From Undaria pinnatifida (Eukaryota > Sar > Phaeophyceae > Laminariales > Alariaceae), in NCBI GenBank assembly GCA_012845835.1, contig JABAKD010000004.1, forward strand, positions 2,278,433 to 2,342,432: 64,000 bases of DNA, given 5' to 3'. The position numbers and the translations under genes are program-made. Below, piece by piece: positions 11,036-22,200 of the stretch. Each line of letters begins with the position of its first letter. Within the stretch, counting starts at the first letter, position 1. The notes under the pieces were generated by a model that had not been told where the DNA came from, searched no databases, and saw only the letters and a program-made list of their open reading frames with translations.

Positions 11036-11546
11036 TATACGTGCACCCACTTTTTTTCTCCCTGGAGGGTATACTCCCACTCCAGAGTAAGTGGAGCATA
11101 TCCTGTGAACCACGGACTTGATCATGCGAGTTAACGTGAGAACAACAACAGCGACTACTATTTCGACTTCACGACTGGAAACTCGTTATTTTTACAAATT
11201 TTCTTGAAGGTTGCACGTGTTTATATGTATTTGTATATTATATCACATTAACATGGCGGAGAGATCGAGAGCGTGAGTGTGAGCGAGTTAGCAAAATTCG
11301 ATGGAAATGGACGGGAGAGCTTACTAAGTCAAACAGCGGGAATGAAGGCATGCACGTGTTTTGGGGTGGGGGGGGGAGGGAGGACACCTGTGATCGCGAC
11401 TTTTATCCAGAAGGTCGCTGACGATAAGACCTCCTTTTTTTTGCGTGCCCAGCCCCGCCAACAGCTCTGATCCATTGCCATGGAATAGAAGTGCAATGGA
11501 ATATAAGGCGTAAGAAAGTGTCCAATTATGAGTGAATATGGACCCT

Positions 11547-11815
11547 GACCCAGGCTACGGTAGGGGGGTCCCCTTTTGGGCCTTTTATTTCAGTGGCTAG
11601 GGGTCACTCGCGCGAGTAACCCCTTTGTTCCTATGCAATCTTACGTTTTCTTTATGTTTTACATTGACGAAATCAATCCGCAATGCGAAGGTGATCTAAG
11701 CTGCGGCAAACCAAGTTCCTAAACCATCTCCATCCGTAGGGTACAGAGCTACTCGCGGGAGTGGCTCAAACACGCCAGTGAAAATGGGGGTACCCCCCCT
11801 ACCGTAGCCTTGGAC
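11547..11815. mobile_element. MITE-like element, family M1 (copy a)
   Basis: The terminal inverted repeats of about 24 bases are GACCCAGGCTACGGTAGGGG on the left and the complement of ACCGTAGCCTTGGAC on the right. A 3-bp CCT lies just outside each end. Inside is the palindromic ACTCGCGCGAGT. Copies: 17168-17456, 17938-18408, 45821-46310 and 46735-46998. There is no transposase gene, so it is non-autonomous; the superfamily is not determined. Confidence 0.7.
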
Positions 11816-12695
11816 CCTGCTAACGTCAACGTCGTGGTTTCAAGTATCTTCAAGTATCACCATCCGCCGGAGGATAAAAAAAAAAAAAAAAAGTATCACC
11901 GACTGCGTCATACCAGGTACGTGGTCCAGACTACGTTCTCGTCGTCGTGCTGATAGCGAGTTTTTCTTGCGAAATATTTCACGAGCAGCGGAAATCCCGC
12001 GATCGTGAGTTAGCAAAATTCGATGGACAGGGAGTCGACGAGTACAAAAAGCTGAAAAGTGGGGATGCTGAGCCGTGTAACGAGGAGGAGAAGAAAAGAC
12101 ACATGTGACCACGGCTTTAGTCAAGAAGAGAAGAAGGTCGCCGAAGGGCAATGTTGTTGCGAGTTGAGCTGGAGACGAAAAATGAGGTATAAAAAAAAAC
12201 GAAAACCAAGAACTAACAAGCCAAAGCAACGACACGTGCGTGACACATGCTGCAGGAAGTGAAGTGCATGGTGGTATATATGATATATCGCCTGCGTACT
12301 CGTATCTGATGCCGTATCAACGGGCTCTATACTGGTAGGAGGCCAGACAGGCAGGGCGGGTATTTGCTCGTATCAGACCATCATGTGATTTTTACGTCAG
12401 TAAATCACCTCACAGAAAGCGGGGTGTGGTAACAAAAAACTGCTCTTTCTACCTATTAGTCGACATCGAGTACCCCCCAATCAGCGTCTGTCGCGATAGG
12501 TCGCCCTATGTTATTGAGAGACAAGCTCCGTGGCAACAAACTAAGAGATAGAGAGACATGCATGGCAAGTGCATTCAGGGGATCATGCCACATGCAATGC
12601 CGAACGTACCGAACACGAAAAAAGAGGAACATGGACAGCACACCATCCATACAATATTTTGCCCACCAGACATGGACTAAATATAGACTAAATAT
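11816..12695. other. Non-coding stretch
   Basis: No gene is supported. It contains a poly(A) tract at 11877-11892 next to CATCCGCCGGAGGATAAAAA (an R4 end) and a decayed SINE S1 at about 12005-12125 (GTGAGTTAGCAAAATTCGAT and GACCACGGCTT retained). Confidence 0.5.
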
Positions 12696-12832
12696 TATAA
12701 AAAACAAAATACACTCCAGCTGTGAGATCGAAGCTTTTGTCGAAACTCATCTTTGCAAGCTGTGTGTGATACTCCGATCGCGCGTATTACGGGTTGTGTG
12801 TCCTCATTAAGGATATAGGTCGGCGACTCCCC
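12696..12832 (+). repeat. R1 fragment, plus strand
   Basis: The first ~135 bp of R1 from the A/T-rich edge to GGCGACTCCCC; it ends abruptly there. Confidence 0.85.
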
Positions 12833-13483
12833 ATAATATATCATACCTGGTGGTATCGATTTCAAACTAAAATCGACATGGCATATGTATACAGTTCGCC
12901 TTGCCGTGACACGGCCGTGACATACCAAGAAGTCGTGCCCAGAGAAACAAATAAATGCCACAGCCGCTGTTCTTGCCACTAAAAGAGTAAATACCATACA
13001 TTTCATGCTTTTAGTCTTCGTCCTTTGCCCTTCCACATGAAAAACGCGACGAATAGTCGCGGACGGGTTAACAACAAGCCCCCACCCCGGCGCTAAAAGC
13101 GCAGGCTCGGTTGGGACATCCCTGGCCTCTAGGGGCCTCCCACCTGAACACCGCCTCTTCCACTGCTTGCAGAACGGTCCAGCTTTGCTTTGATTTCTTT
13201 CCTCACGTTCATTTTTTTTCTGTTGTTCGGTTGTTTCTTGATTTTCAACTGATTCCTTCAAATTTTGTTTTTATACGAGTATGATGCGAACTGGGTTTGG
13301 ACATTTTTTCTCCTTTTTTTTTACTCTCTGTTTTTATGTTTTGTTTGTGGAAGCTGTGCTTGTTCCATTTTTTCGGCCTGCTAGGACAGTTGAAGTGTGC
13401 TGAACTCATACACCCATGCACGACGCTTGTAGAGGTCTGTGCCCTGCTGCAGACAACAAGCTGTTGGCGCCTTGCTCCGAGAA

Positions 13484-13925
13484 TGGTCATTGCCAAGGTC
13501 GAGGAGAGCGCTGATGCTGTGTGACTGGAACTCTCGCATGGAGCACGAGAAGAGCCTGACCCGTTTCTGCATTGAGTGTATTCACACGAAAAAAAACACA
13601 GCAGATTTAAGTTACTTCGGTGCACAGAACGGCAAACTGCCAAAGAAGGACGAAAAAAAGCCATTTCTGATGAACGCCCACGAGGCGAAAAGGCCTTCAC
13701 ACAGTTGCATCTCCCGCTGATGATTCCTTGCCTCACATAGCGCACGTTATATGAGATTTCTCGGGAGCTGAATTCGTCGCTGATCTTACAGTGGTCGTTG
13801 TCAAGTCGCTGACGCTTTGTGGCTGGGGGTCTCGCTTGAACCGCAAAGAGAGCCTAACCCGTTTCCGAATCGAGTTTTTTCGCACGAAAAAGCATAGCCG
13901 TAGCAGTACGAGTATGATGTGCGTA
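13484..13925 (+). repeat. Two diverged copies of a ~115-bp unit
   Basis: About 13484-13605 and 13790-13895 share TGGTC-TTG-CAAG, GCTGA-GCT-TGTG, a GGGTCTCGC-TG/GGAACTCTCGC block, AGAGCCT-ACCCGTTTC and CACGAAAAA. Each is an independent fragment of an otherwise unrecognised repeat. The surrounding sequence (12833-14640) shows no gene. Confidence 0.5.
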
Positions 13926-14439
13926 GTAAACATTCGAGCTTTCCCTCCATGCCCCGCTCGCGAAAAAGGCGGCCTTTTCAGGCCCCTCAGGGGCGGGTTG
14001 TACCAGTGATGGATGTGAGCCAGCGCAGCCAGTTACTCATGAAAGCGTAAGAACTTCGTCTATATTCTGGTAAATAAAAAAAACGTCACTTTGTGGCCTC
14101 TGTTGCGGAAACCCAGGAAACAACGAGGGGTTGCATACATCTACCTGCTATTTCTCTGGGATGAAGAATTGGTACAAAAACACACAAAGCACACGCTAGC
14201 ATCGTGTTTAGGGTTCAACATCTCCCACTTGGAGTATACAGTAAGGATGTGTTGATCCTCCCCCCGCCATGTGTGTCTCATCTGTCGCTTGTCTTATTTT
14301 GGGATGAGGTATATATTTTAGCACTTACTTGCTGGAAAAAACATATATTTTGTGATTTTTTTCGGGACTCCTTAACGCCACGTCGCTGGGATGGCGTTCT
14401 GCTTTCTCCCTTTGTTTCCCTTTTTTCGTTTTTTTTTTT

Positions 14440-14535
14440 TAAATCCTCCGGTGGACGGAGGAAACATACAGCTTAAGCTCACCACACTTCCACGTATTTT
14501 TAAACTCGTCGTGTGTCGATTTAACTCAATTGCAT
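14440..14535 (+). repeat. Dispersed repeat R4
   Basis: Blocks ATCC-CCGG-GGA, CAGCTTAAGCTCACCACACT, TTCCACGTATTTT and CGTCGTGTGTCGATTTAA define this repeat. Other copies: 18450-18560 (minus), 23965-24190 (plus, longer) and 49990-50235 (plus, longer). Confidence 0.65.
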
Positions 14536-14721
14536 TCGCAATCCAACGGGTTTTCGACGCTTTACACCTGCAGTAGGCCTTGCATGATGTTGTTGATCGG
14601 GCTGCACTTCTTTTCCTTGAAATCAGTTTTCTGGGTGAGGCGTAATGAAGCTTCCCAAGGGAGGAAGCGTCAGAAATATTGCTGGTGCGCACGGGCCTCT
14701 AGATCGTAGAATGTGTCGCGG

Positions 14722-14780
14722 CAGCTTCGGATCTCATCCACTCAATCGGGGACGAGTGTGCGACATTTTCGCCAGTATCG
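14722..14780 (+). pseudogene. Decayed copy of the exon 1 border
   Basis: TTCGGATCTCATCCACTCAA followed by GGGGACGAGTGTGCGACATT matches the start of exon 1 (TTTGGATATCATCCCTTCAA, GGGGACGAGTTTGCGACATT, from 14905) about 180 bases further on. The AG just before it is kept as GCAGC. Confidence 0.7.
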
Positions 14781-14904
14781 CGATAAGGGCCCAAGCACTC
14801 TTTATTCTCACCATACAGTACTTATCCCCCCACCCCCCTCCTTTCTGATAATTAACTAATCATCTTCTCCGCCATGTTTTCTCCCCATCTTCTTGTGGTG
14901 GCAG

Positions 14905-16256
14905 GTTTGGATATCATCCCTTCAATGGGGGACGAGTTTGCGACATTCTCATGCTCCCCGCTGCCCTGTCCAGACGCGCGCCCTCCTCTAAAGGGGGACG
15001 CCAAACGAACCGCAGGGCCTATAAAAAATGGCGCCTTCGCGGCACCCTTCATGTCCTCATGGGACCCACGTTCACGGTCATTTACCGAAGCATGGTCCCC
15101 TGCGTCGACAGTGCGGTCGACCCCCCCCTTCGACGCACAACAAATCAGCCCTGGTACACGTCCGGACTCTATATCGCGTAGATCGATCGTCAAGCTGGAT
15201 AAAAGTGTTGTCGCCATGAGCGACAAAGGTGTCGTTGCCGTGCGGGCTCCTCCGTGCGACACGACGACCAAGACACACCCGAACGTTATACCCTGTTCTG
15301 GGGGATGTCTGGGTTTCTGCGCCAGCTGCGGTTTGGGGAGTGGTCAAAAGGGAACCGTGTGGTGGAGACGCGTTAAGGTGATACCCACCACCAGGCGTTC
15401 AACGGCCACACAATCTGACCGTCCTGTAACTGGTGTTCGCGAGGCAGAGCCACAAAGTGGTGCTCCTCTCGTGAGCTGCGATTATCAAGGAGAGTCGCCT
15501 CGCCTCCGCTTTGAGGAGGGCAGCGGTATTCCGGGCCTTCCGCCCGTCGACTCTGCGAAGGCAAATGTGTCGAAAGAGAGGAGCTATGAGATCACGCCGG
15601 CAGTTCGGCCGCCGTCAGCAACACCACGGCCACGAACGGGTCCCCCTCTTGTCGACGTTTGTCTGGCGGATCCACCTCAATCCGCGGAGGGTAGGGACGA
15701 CGATCTCCAGTCTGCTGACCCCACAAGAACTGATGAGGGTGGGAACGGCATTCTTCCGGAAGTTTGGACGCCGTTCGCAACACGAGTGGCTAGAAGGGGT
15801 CTTCCATTGACCAGTGTTGGTCACGTAGAGCAGCCTCGCTCCTCAACGGGGGTGGATGACGGACTGCAGTCAGCCAACCTTGCCAGAGAAGATATTCCGA
15901 GAAAGAGGGAAGATGACATCTTGCCGGACGTTCAAGCGACGTCCCTAACAGCGGTGGTGCGAAGGGGACTCGAGAGCGCCGACTCTGCGAGAGCTAAAGA
16001 GAGAAGCTATGATACCATACCCGCAGTTCGAGCGCCGTTCTCAACAGTAGCCGTGGCGAGAAAGCATGCCGAAGCTGAAGTGGATGTTATGGAATTGATC
16101 GAGGAAGGACAGATATTCGCTGCCACCAAAGCACCTGTGGCCAAGCCTAAGTCGGCAATGACTGCTACTAAGGCCGTAGGAGCCGCGATCATTGCGTCGG
16201 CGGGACCAGTCGCGTCCGGGTTAGTGCTGCCATGCCCTCCGTCAGATACGGAAAAG
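14905..16256 (+). CDS. CesA: CesA exon 1: cytosolic N-terminal region with internal repeats
   Basis: This is a long low-complexity N-terminal region of about 444-450 residues with no recognised domain, rich in Pro, Ser, Arg and Asp. From about 15545 to 16075 it contains four diverged repeats of 35-60 residues; each runs SAD/SAK/SAN...ILPEV or ITPAV...PFAT/PSAT...ARRG. The donor AAG|GTGATG (16256/16257) leaves phase 0, matching exon 2. Assignment to the cellulose synthase gene rests on orientation, position and phase; it could instead be a separate gene. The frame itself stays open to 16358 if unspliced. Confidence 0.55.
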
Positions 16257-19200
16257 GTGATGACACCGCGTCGACCGCTTTGCGAAAAGCCTCATGTCTG
16301 GGGGTGCCATTTTATTCGTTGGTTATGCTCTAGCCAGGGGTTGTGTGATGGACCTTGAAGTACATGAAGGAAACAGTCCCCACTATTATCTCAGAAGGCG
16401 GTGTGTTTCCATGTCCATATCCTGTGTCCAGACCTAGCCCCAAGCCTGATCTTTGACGGTCGCGTCTTGTGCGGGTTTGGTCTGAGCGCACAGGTTTCTT
16501 GCCATGGAGTGTGCTCAGAACGCACATTGTTCTCTTGAGCTTCATTGCTGTTCCTACCACCTTCGGGACCTAGCCCTATCCCCAGCCCTCACTCAAAACA
16601 TGGTTTTGCATTTTCGATGCGAATGCGAACGCCAGCTCCAACCCTAATCCTATCCCTATCCTCTGGCCGTCGCGCCTTGTGCGGTTTTAACCGGACGAAC
16701 AGGCTGCCGATCTTCCCGCGTTCACACTGTAAACGGTTTTCTTTCACGTAACGTATGTCCTCACCATGGGGGCCCAACGTTTCCCCCAACCAAAATCCCG
16801 ACCCTAACACCAGCCCCAACCCTGACCCCAATCTCCGGCCGCTTCATTCTGCACGTTTTGAATCGGTTGGACAGGTTATCTACCTTCGAACGTTCAGACC
16901 ATACATTATATTCTTCAGCTTTATTGCCTTCGTCGCCATGGAAGCCGGCATGTGGCTTTGCACCTTGGCGTCGCCGTACCTCTTCTGGCTCGGCGTGCCG
17001 GCGGTGATCGTATTCATGTACTTCGTCTCCTGTAAGTTGCTTTTGGTGGTTGTGAAACAACACATTGAGAAATTCTCGCGCAAGTGCTTGATATGGTTCC
17101 CTTTTTGCAGGCGTATCTTCTGAAGACTCACGCTCAGGGTAAGAGTACTTCCTAGTTCGAAGTATGAGAGCAAGGCTGCGGTAGGGGGTATCCCCGTGTT
17201 TTTCACCACCTGGTGCTCACCAGTCGCACGAGCGACTCTGTACCTCGCTGACCAAAACACGTTACCGGTAGGTGGTTAGTTTGGCGCAATGTAGCTAGCC
17301 TTCCCATCAAGGATTCATGTCGAAAAATTCCAACAGCACCAAAGCCTATGGCCGATTGGGATAGGGGGATCACTCGCGCGAGTGACCCCGAGCCACTGAA
17401 AAAAAAGTGCCCGAAAGGGGATAAAACGACATAACGCCACTACCGTGGCATTGGTCATTAACACTGTACACTGTACTCTGGGCTGGACTTGAGCATAGAC
17501 CGTTGTCGCTTAAGTCATACTCGGGTTTTCTCTGTTGCACCCATCCTTGGATAAGTAGCAAGAATATCCCGAGTCAACAAGGGGCATGTCCGGCTTATAC
17601 CAAAACTGTTGTATGTTCCACAATAATAGTCTACAGGTGAAGGCAACGTGTAAATTGAAAGCGCTTGCTTCGACTTTTCACGGAGTGCTCTTGACTGGAG
17701 ATACCCACCCGCCGCAGTCTTATACCAGGTAACATGTTATAACATGTACTTCTTGCGCACCCTATTATTGAACTTTCGCGAGCGTGCGCTTCGACCCATG
17801 CTCAAAGCTGGAGAGAATGTTCGCATGAGCACGTGCGTGTCATACCATGTAAAGTAGGTGCCCCCCGGCAAGGCGGTGTTGTGCGAGAGCAAATGGCCGC
17901 TTTCTTGGTGGAAGCTGCATTATCCACGATCAAGGCTGTTTTGGTAGGGGGGGCACCCCCATTTTCCCCACGGGGTTTGGGCCATATCATATCATATCAT
18001 ATCATATCATACCATATTGTATCATATCATACCATGTCATATCACATCATATCATATCATATCATATCATATCATATCATGTCATATCATATCATATCAT
18101 ATCATATCATATCATATCATATCATATCATATCATATCATATCATATCATATCATATCATATCATATCATATCATACCATGTCATATCATACGCGCACGA
18201 GAGATTCCGTACCTCAGGTCAGGGACAAACAGACTTTTGGCGATTTTGTGGCGCGCATTCGGTAAAATTCCGCTGCGAGTTGATACCCCAATTTACAAAA
18301 GCATGGAAGATGAAGACCGCAGACGAGCAGGGAGGTTACAAGCACAGGCGATCCAGTGATACTGCAAACGAAAGGCCCTAAAATGCCCCCTCCTACCTTA
18401 GCCTACCATTAATTATGAGCGCAATTCCCCAGTTGCGCCAAGCTGCGAAAGCAACTGAGTTAAATCGACCCACGACGCGTATGAAAATACGTGGAAGTGC
18501 GGTGAGAGCTAAAGCTTTATTTTTCCCCATCCGCCGGAGGATAAAAAAAAAAAAAAAAAAGCCAAGCGAGGTTTGCCGACTTTTTGGGTCGGGATACCAC
18601 GTTACACAGGCTGCCTTGTTGGAGGAACGCCTTCTTTTATGTGTGTTAGCTAGTGTCGGGTGTCAAAGCAAAACCTTCGTAGCGTTTTTGAGAGATCATG
18701 CCTTCCATGATGACCCAAAATACTTCAAATATTAATATCAGGTACGCGAATGTTGTTGTTGATTTTGCTGGTGAAAACAGGTATCCGAGACACTATTGAA
18801 CTACGTATTGATAATCTACTAACACGTGCAAGAGTAAAGGGGTACCATGTTGTCAAACAGGTTCTCCGCTTGAGGACCTCTGCTACACTTACCCCGCCCG
18901 CCCAAGCCTTTTACTCTAACTAAAAATAAACCTTCACCCCGATCGCCACACCGATGTCCCAGGTTTAGAGGTAAAATTCACGTTGCAAAAAAAGAAGATT
19001 TTGACATTCGGACGATTTGGGGTTCAGGAGCCCCGCCGTTCAGAAAGTATCTACGACTAGATCAGTCGTTCTACGGTAGTCCCCCCCCCCCCCACCCCCG
19101 ATCTTTTTTGCCAAGTCGCCGGTTCAGAACCCAGTTCCGGGCCGTACCTTCCTCCTGAAGTACGATGCCCCTCGCCACCGCCCGACGTCATCATTCGATA

Positions 19201-22200
19201 TAGTCCATTGTAAACAACAAGAAAGTGCATCGTGTTTTTTTTTTTCAAGCATATTTTCCTCGTATCGATCAGCCATGAAATTTTCGCTAAAAAGAATACC
19301 TGGTAGCATTCATTGCCTTGTATTGCGGGGGTAGGTCGGAATCAGTCATACATACTCTGCCCAAAATGTGCTTCGTCTATGGCATCGCTCTATCGTAGCA
19401 TATGCGTCTGTCTATACTTTCTGGCCCCAGGAAAGTCTGGGTGGTGCCGGGCGTAAATTAAATACCGATAGGGCGCGTCTTCTCTCTATGCTATAATACA
19501 TTCAGGGAGTCCGGGTGCATTTGCATTCGCCCCTTTGATAGTTCTTGCTGGGTTTGCATTTGAGAACTCGAATGGTGTTAATTGTTGGCAGTAGAAGACA
19601 GTACTTCGCAGTAGCAAAATTTCAAGGACGCTTTTTCATGGTGTGAATTACCCAAAAAGGCTTCGGATTCACGATGGTTTCGCTTCTGTTCTGCTATTTT
19701 TAGGCGGTTTCTGAGCTCCAAAACGATCTGCTATGGTGTACTCGGTGGTGTTTATCGCCACACACATACATGGCATCGCACTGGTGTTACTGTACGTAGA
19801 TCGCTATCAACTTGTATTGGACCATTATTAGGGTCGTACACACGCTTCGAATACAGAGTATGTACTTCGAAGTACAATTAATTATAGGGTGAAATGTATC
19901 CTGCACGAGTACAAAACGTATTATTTCTAGACTATGTTTTATCGTGTTATAATTTTACTAATGCTATTATGTATTGCTGTGCCTCTTTGATCATTAATGC
20001 CGGCCCACATATTGTTTTGCCGGTGCATACACAGCAGTGTTCATGTCGCCTGCCTGCCTGCCTGCCTGAAACATATCGGAAAAATACAGCTATTATATTT
20101 TCCGAACGACCGTGCAGTGTTTGCCATACCGACCGTCCTTCTTCAACTATCGTACGCTGTCCATGCATCCATCGCTGCGTGTTTGTCCTTCCTTTGGTCG
20201 ATGCAATATGTTTAGCCGTTCATTTATGTGTTCCAGATCTTGCGGTACAGCTTTAAGGGGATAATATGTCGTTCCAGACACATGCACAAGGAGGTCCTTC
20301 CGAATATGTCGCTAATAAAAAGGTTGCCTTGTTTTCTCGAGTGAGTGTTGCTTTCGTCCCGTATTCAGAGCACCCAATACGTTCGTCGGCGCCCTTCATG
20401 TCGCTTGTAGTCTAATCACCAAGCAACGTACGTCGCGCCGCTCTTTTTGGCGTCCGCAGACCTTGCCGTGGGTTCGCGGGGCATCTGCTTTATTTCAGAT
20501 ATGCACGTAGAGGCAGGTCTAACAATAACGATTTCTAGCACTTTTTTGTTGAATGGTTGGTCCTTCACCGTAGTTAGAATCCAAGCTGTATTCCCCTATT
20601 TATGCGTTTGTGCCTTTAATTGCTACTTTCCCCGGTCGCTCACATGCGATCCGCCGCTGGTTCTTGTGCCCCAGACCTTCCGGTGGCTTCGCGAGATATA
20701 TACGACATTCCAAGGAAGCGTGCGGAAGTTTTCTACATTGGCGCTAATAAACGTTTTCTATCATATAATGTTTTTGGTGTCCTGGATTCAGCTCATCTTA
20801 GACACGCGTTTGCGGCTTGCTGGTTCTCCTTTTTCTCTCATCGCCAACCGGACAATGCACACCACTCTTTGTTTCTTATGTCCCAGACCTTGCCGCGGCT
20901 TCGATAGGGAATCGTGTTTTTCCAGAGAGGTACGCGGAAGTGGTCGAGGATACAAGTTATTACCTTCTCGAAAAACTATTCCGTCCCGGGTTGAGCGCGC
21001 CGTAGACGTGCGCTTGAGCACCATTGATGTCAGTACGACTCTGATCGCTGACGTGCGATGCGCTGCTCTTTCTTGTGTGCCCCAGATCTAGCGATAGCTA
21101 CGAAGGGCAGGGACTTTGTCCCAGAGAAACACGCGGAAGTTCTTCAGAATGGCGCTGAACAAGAATTTCTTCCCACCGTCGACGTCTTCCTTCCCGTGTG
21201 CAACGAACCCATCGAGCTGATCGCCAACACCTGGAAGTACGTCTCGGAGCTGGACTACCCTTACGCCACGGTTCACGTCTTGGATGATGGCGCCAAGGAC
21301 GACGTTCGAGACCTCGCTGAAGCCTTCGGATTTCGATGTAAGCGTGTGGCATCTGTCGGCAAGAGGCCCTTCGTCCTTGAGAACGACTTGCTCACGAGCG
21401 TCCTTAGCTCTAATTGAGCTGCCCAAAACTTTTCCACACTCATTTGAAGTTTTTTTTCCTCCAGAAAAAGGGGCACAGCTTGGGACAGGTTATTCAAAAA
21501 TGAACACGTAAGGATCGCGCGGCCGGAGTATCATGGACCTAGCAAAGTTGAGTACTGACCACATCCAACTGGTCGAATTCACAGCCAACGTGTTCGAAAT
21601 TAATGTACAACAATAGGCGCTATTATCGACCTCGAACGTGAAGCAGTTCCCGACTATTCTTGACGCAGACGTCCGCTGGTCCTATAGACAAGAGATCTTG
21701 CCTCATTCATGAATCTGGAATATGTACAACACTTTTCCAATGGTTGTACAAGACATCCGATATTTTAAAACCAGTGGTTATAATGCCAACATGGAACGTA
21801 ACTCCCGCGCTCGTTAAAAATACGGCTCTAATATCAATCTGAAATGTAAGGTATGACATATTCAGACGCCTGCTCATGTAGAGTCATGGTGCCAATATCT
21901 ACCCACCAGCATGCAACGCGGTCATCGAGTAGGTCGGTAGGACCCCCGCTATTTAGTAAAGCAGTAATTCTTACACCGACATGGATGGAAGATAACGCCC
22001 GCTCATAAAAGTGCATGGCTCTACAGACGTTTATTATTTTCGAGCCAATCTCCGAGACGCTCGCTAATCTGACACCAACGTCTCTACCTTATTTTTCACC
22101 ACAGCAACACGCGCATGGTTCCAGCATCAACCTTGAGTGCAACACGGTTCTCGAATCCTTCTGCGAGACCCCCGCCATTAAATGGCAACGGTTCTGTTGC

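Noticed and set aside
12695-13261. 188-codon minus-strand frame
   Set aside because: Its end lies in an R1 repeat and the rest has no domain-like composition.
17833-18381. Long frame of Ser-Tyr-His-Ile-Ile repeats
   Set aside because: It is the translation of an (ATATC)n microsatellite inside a MITE.
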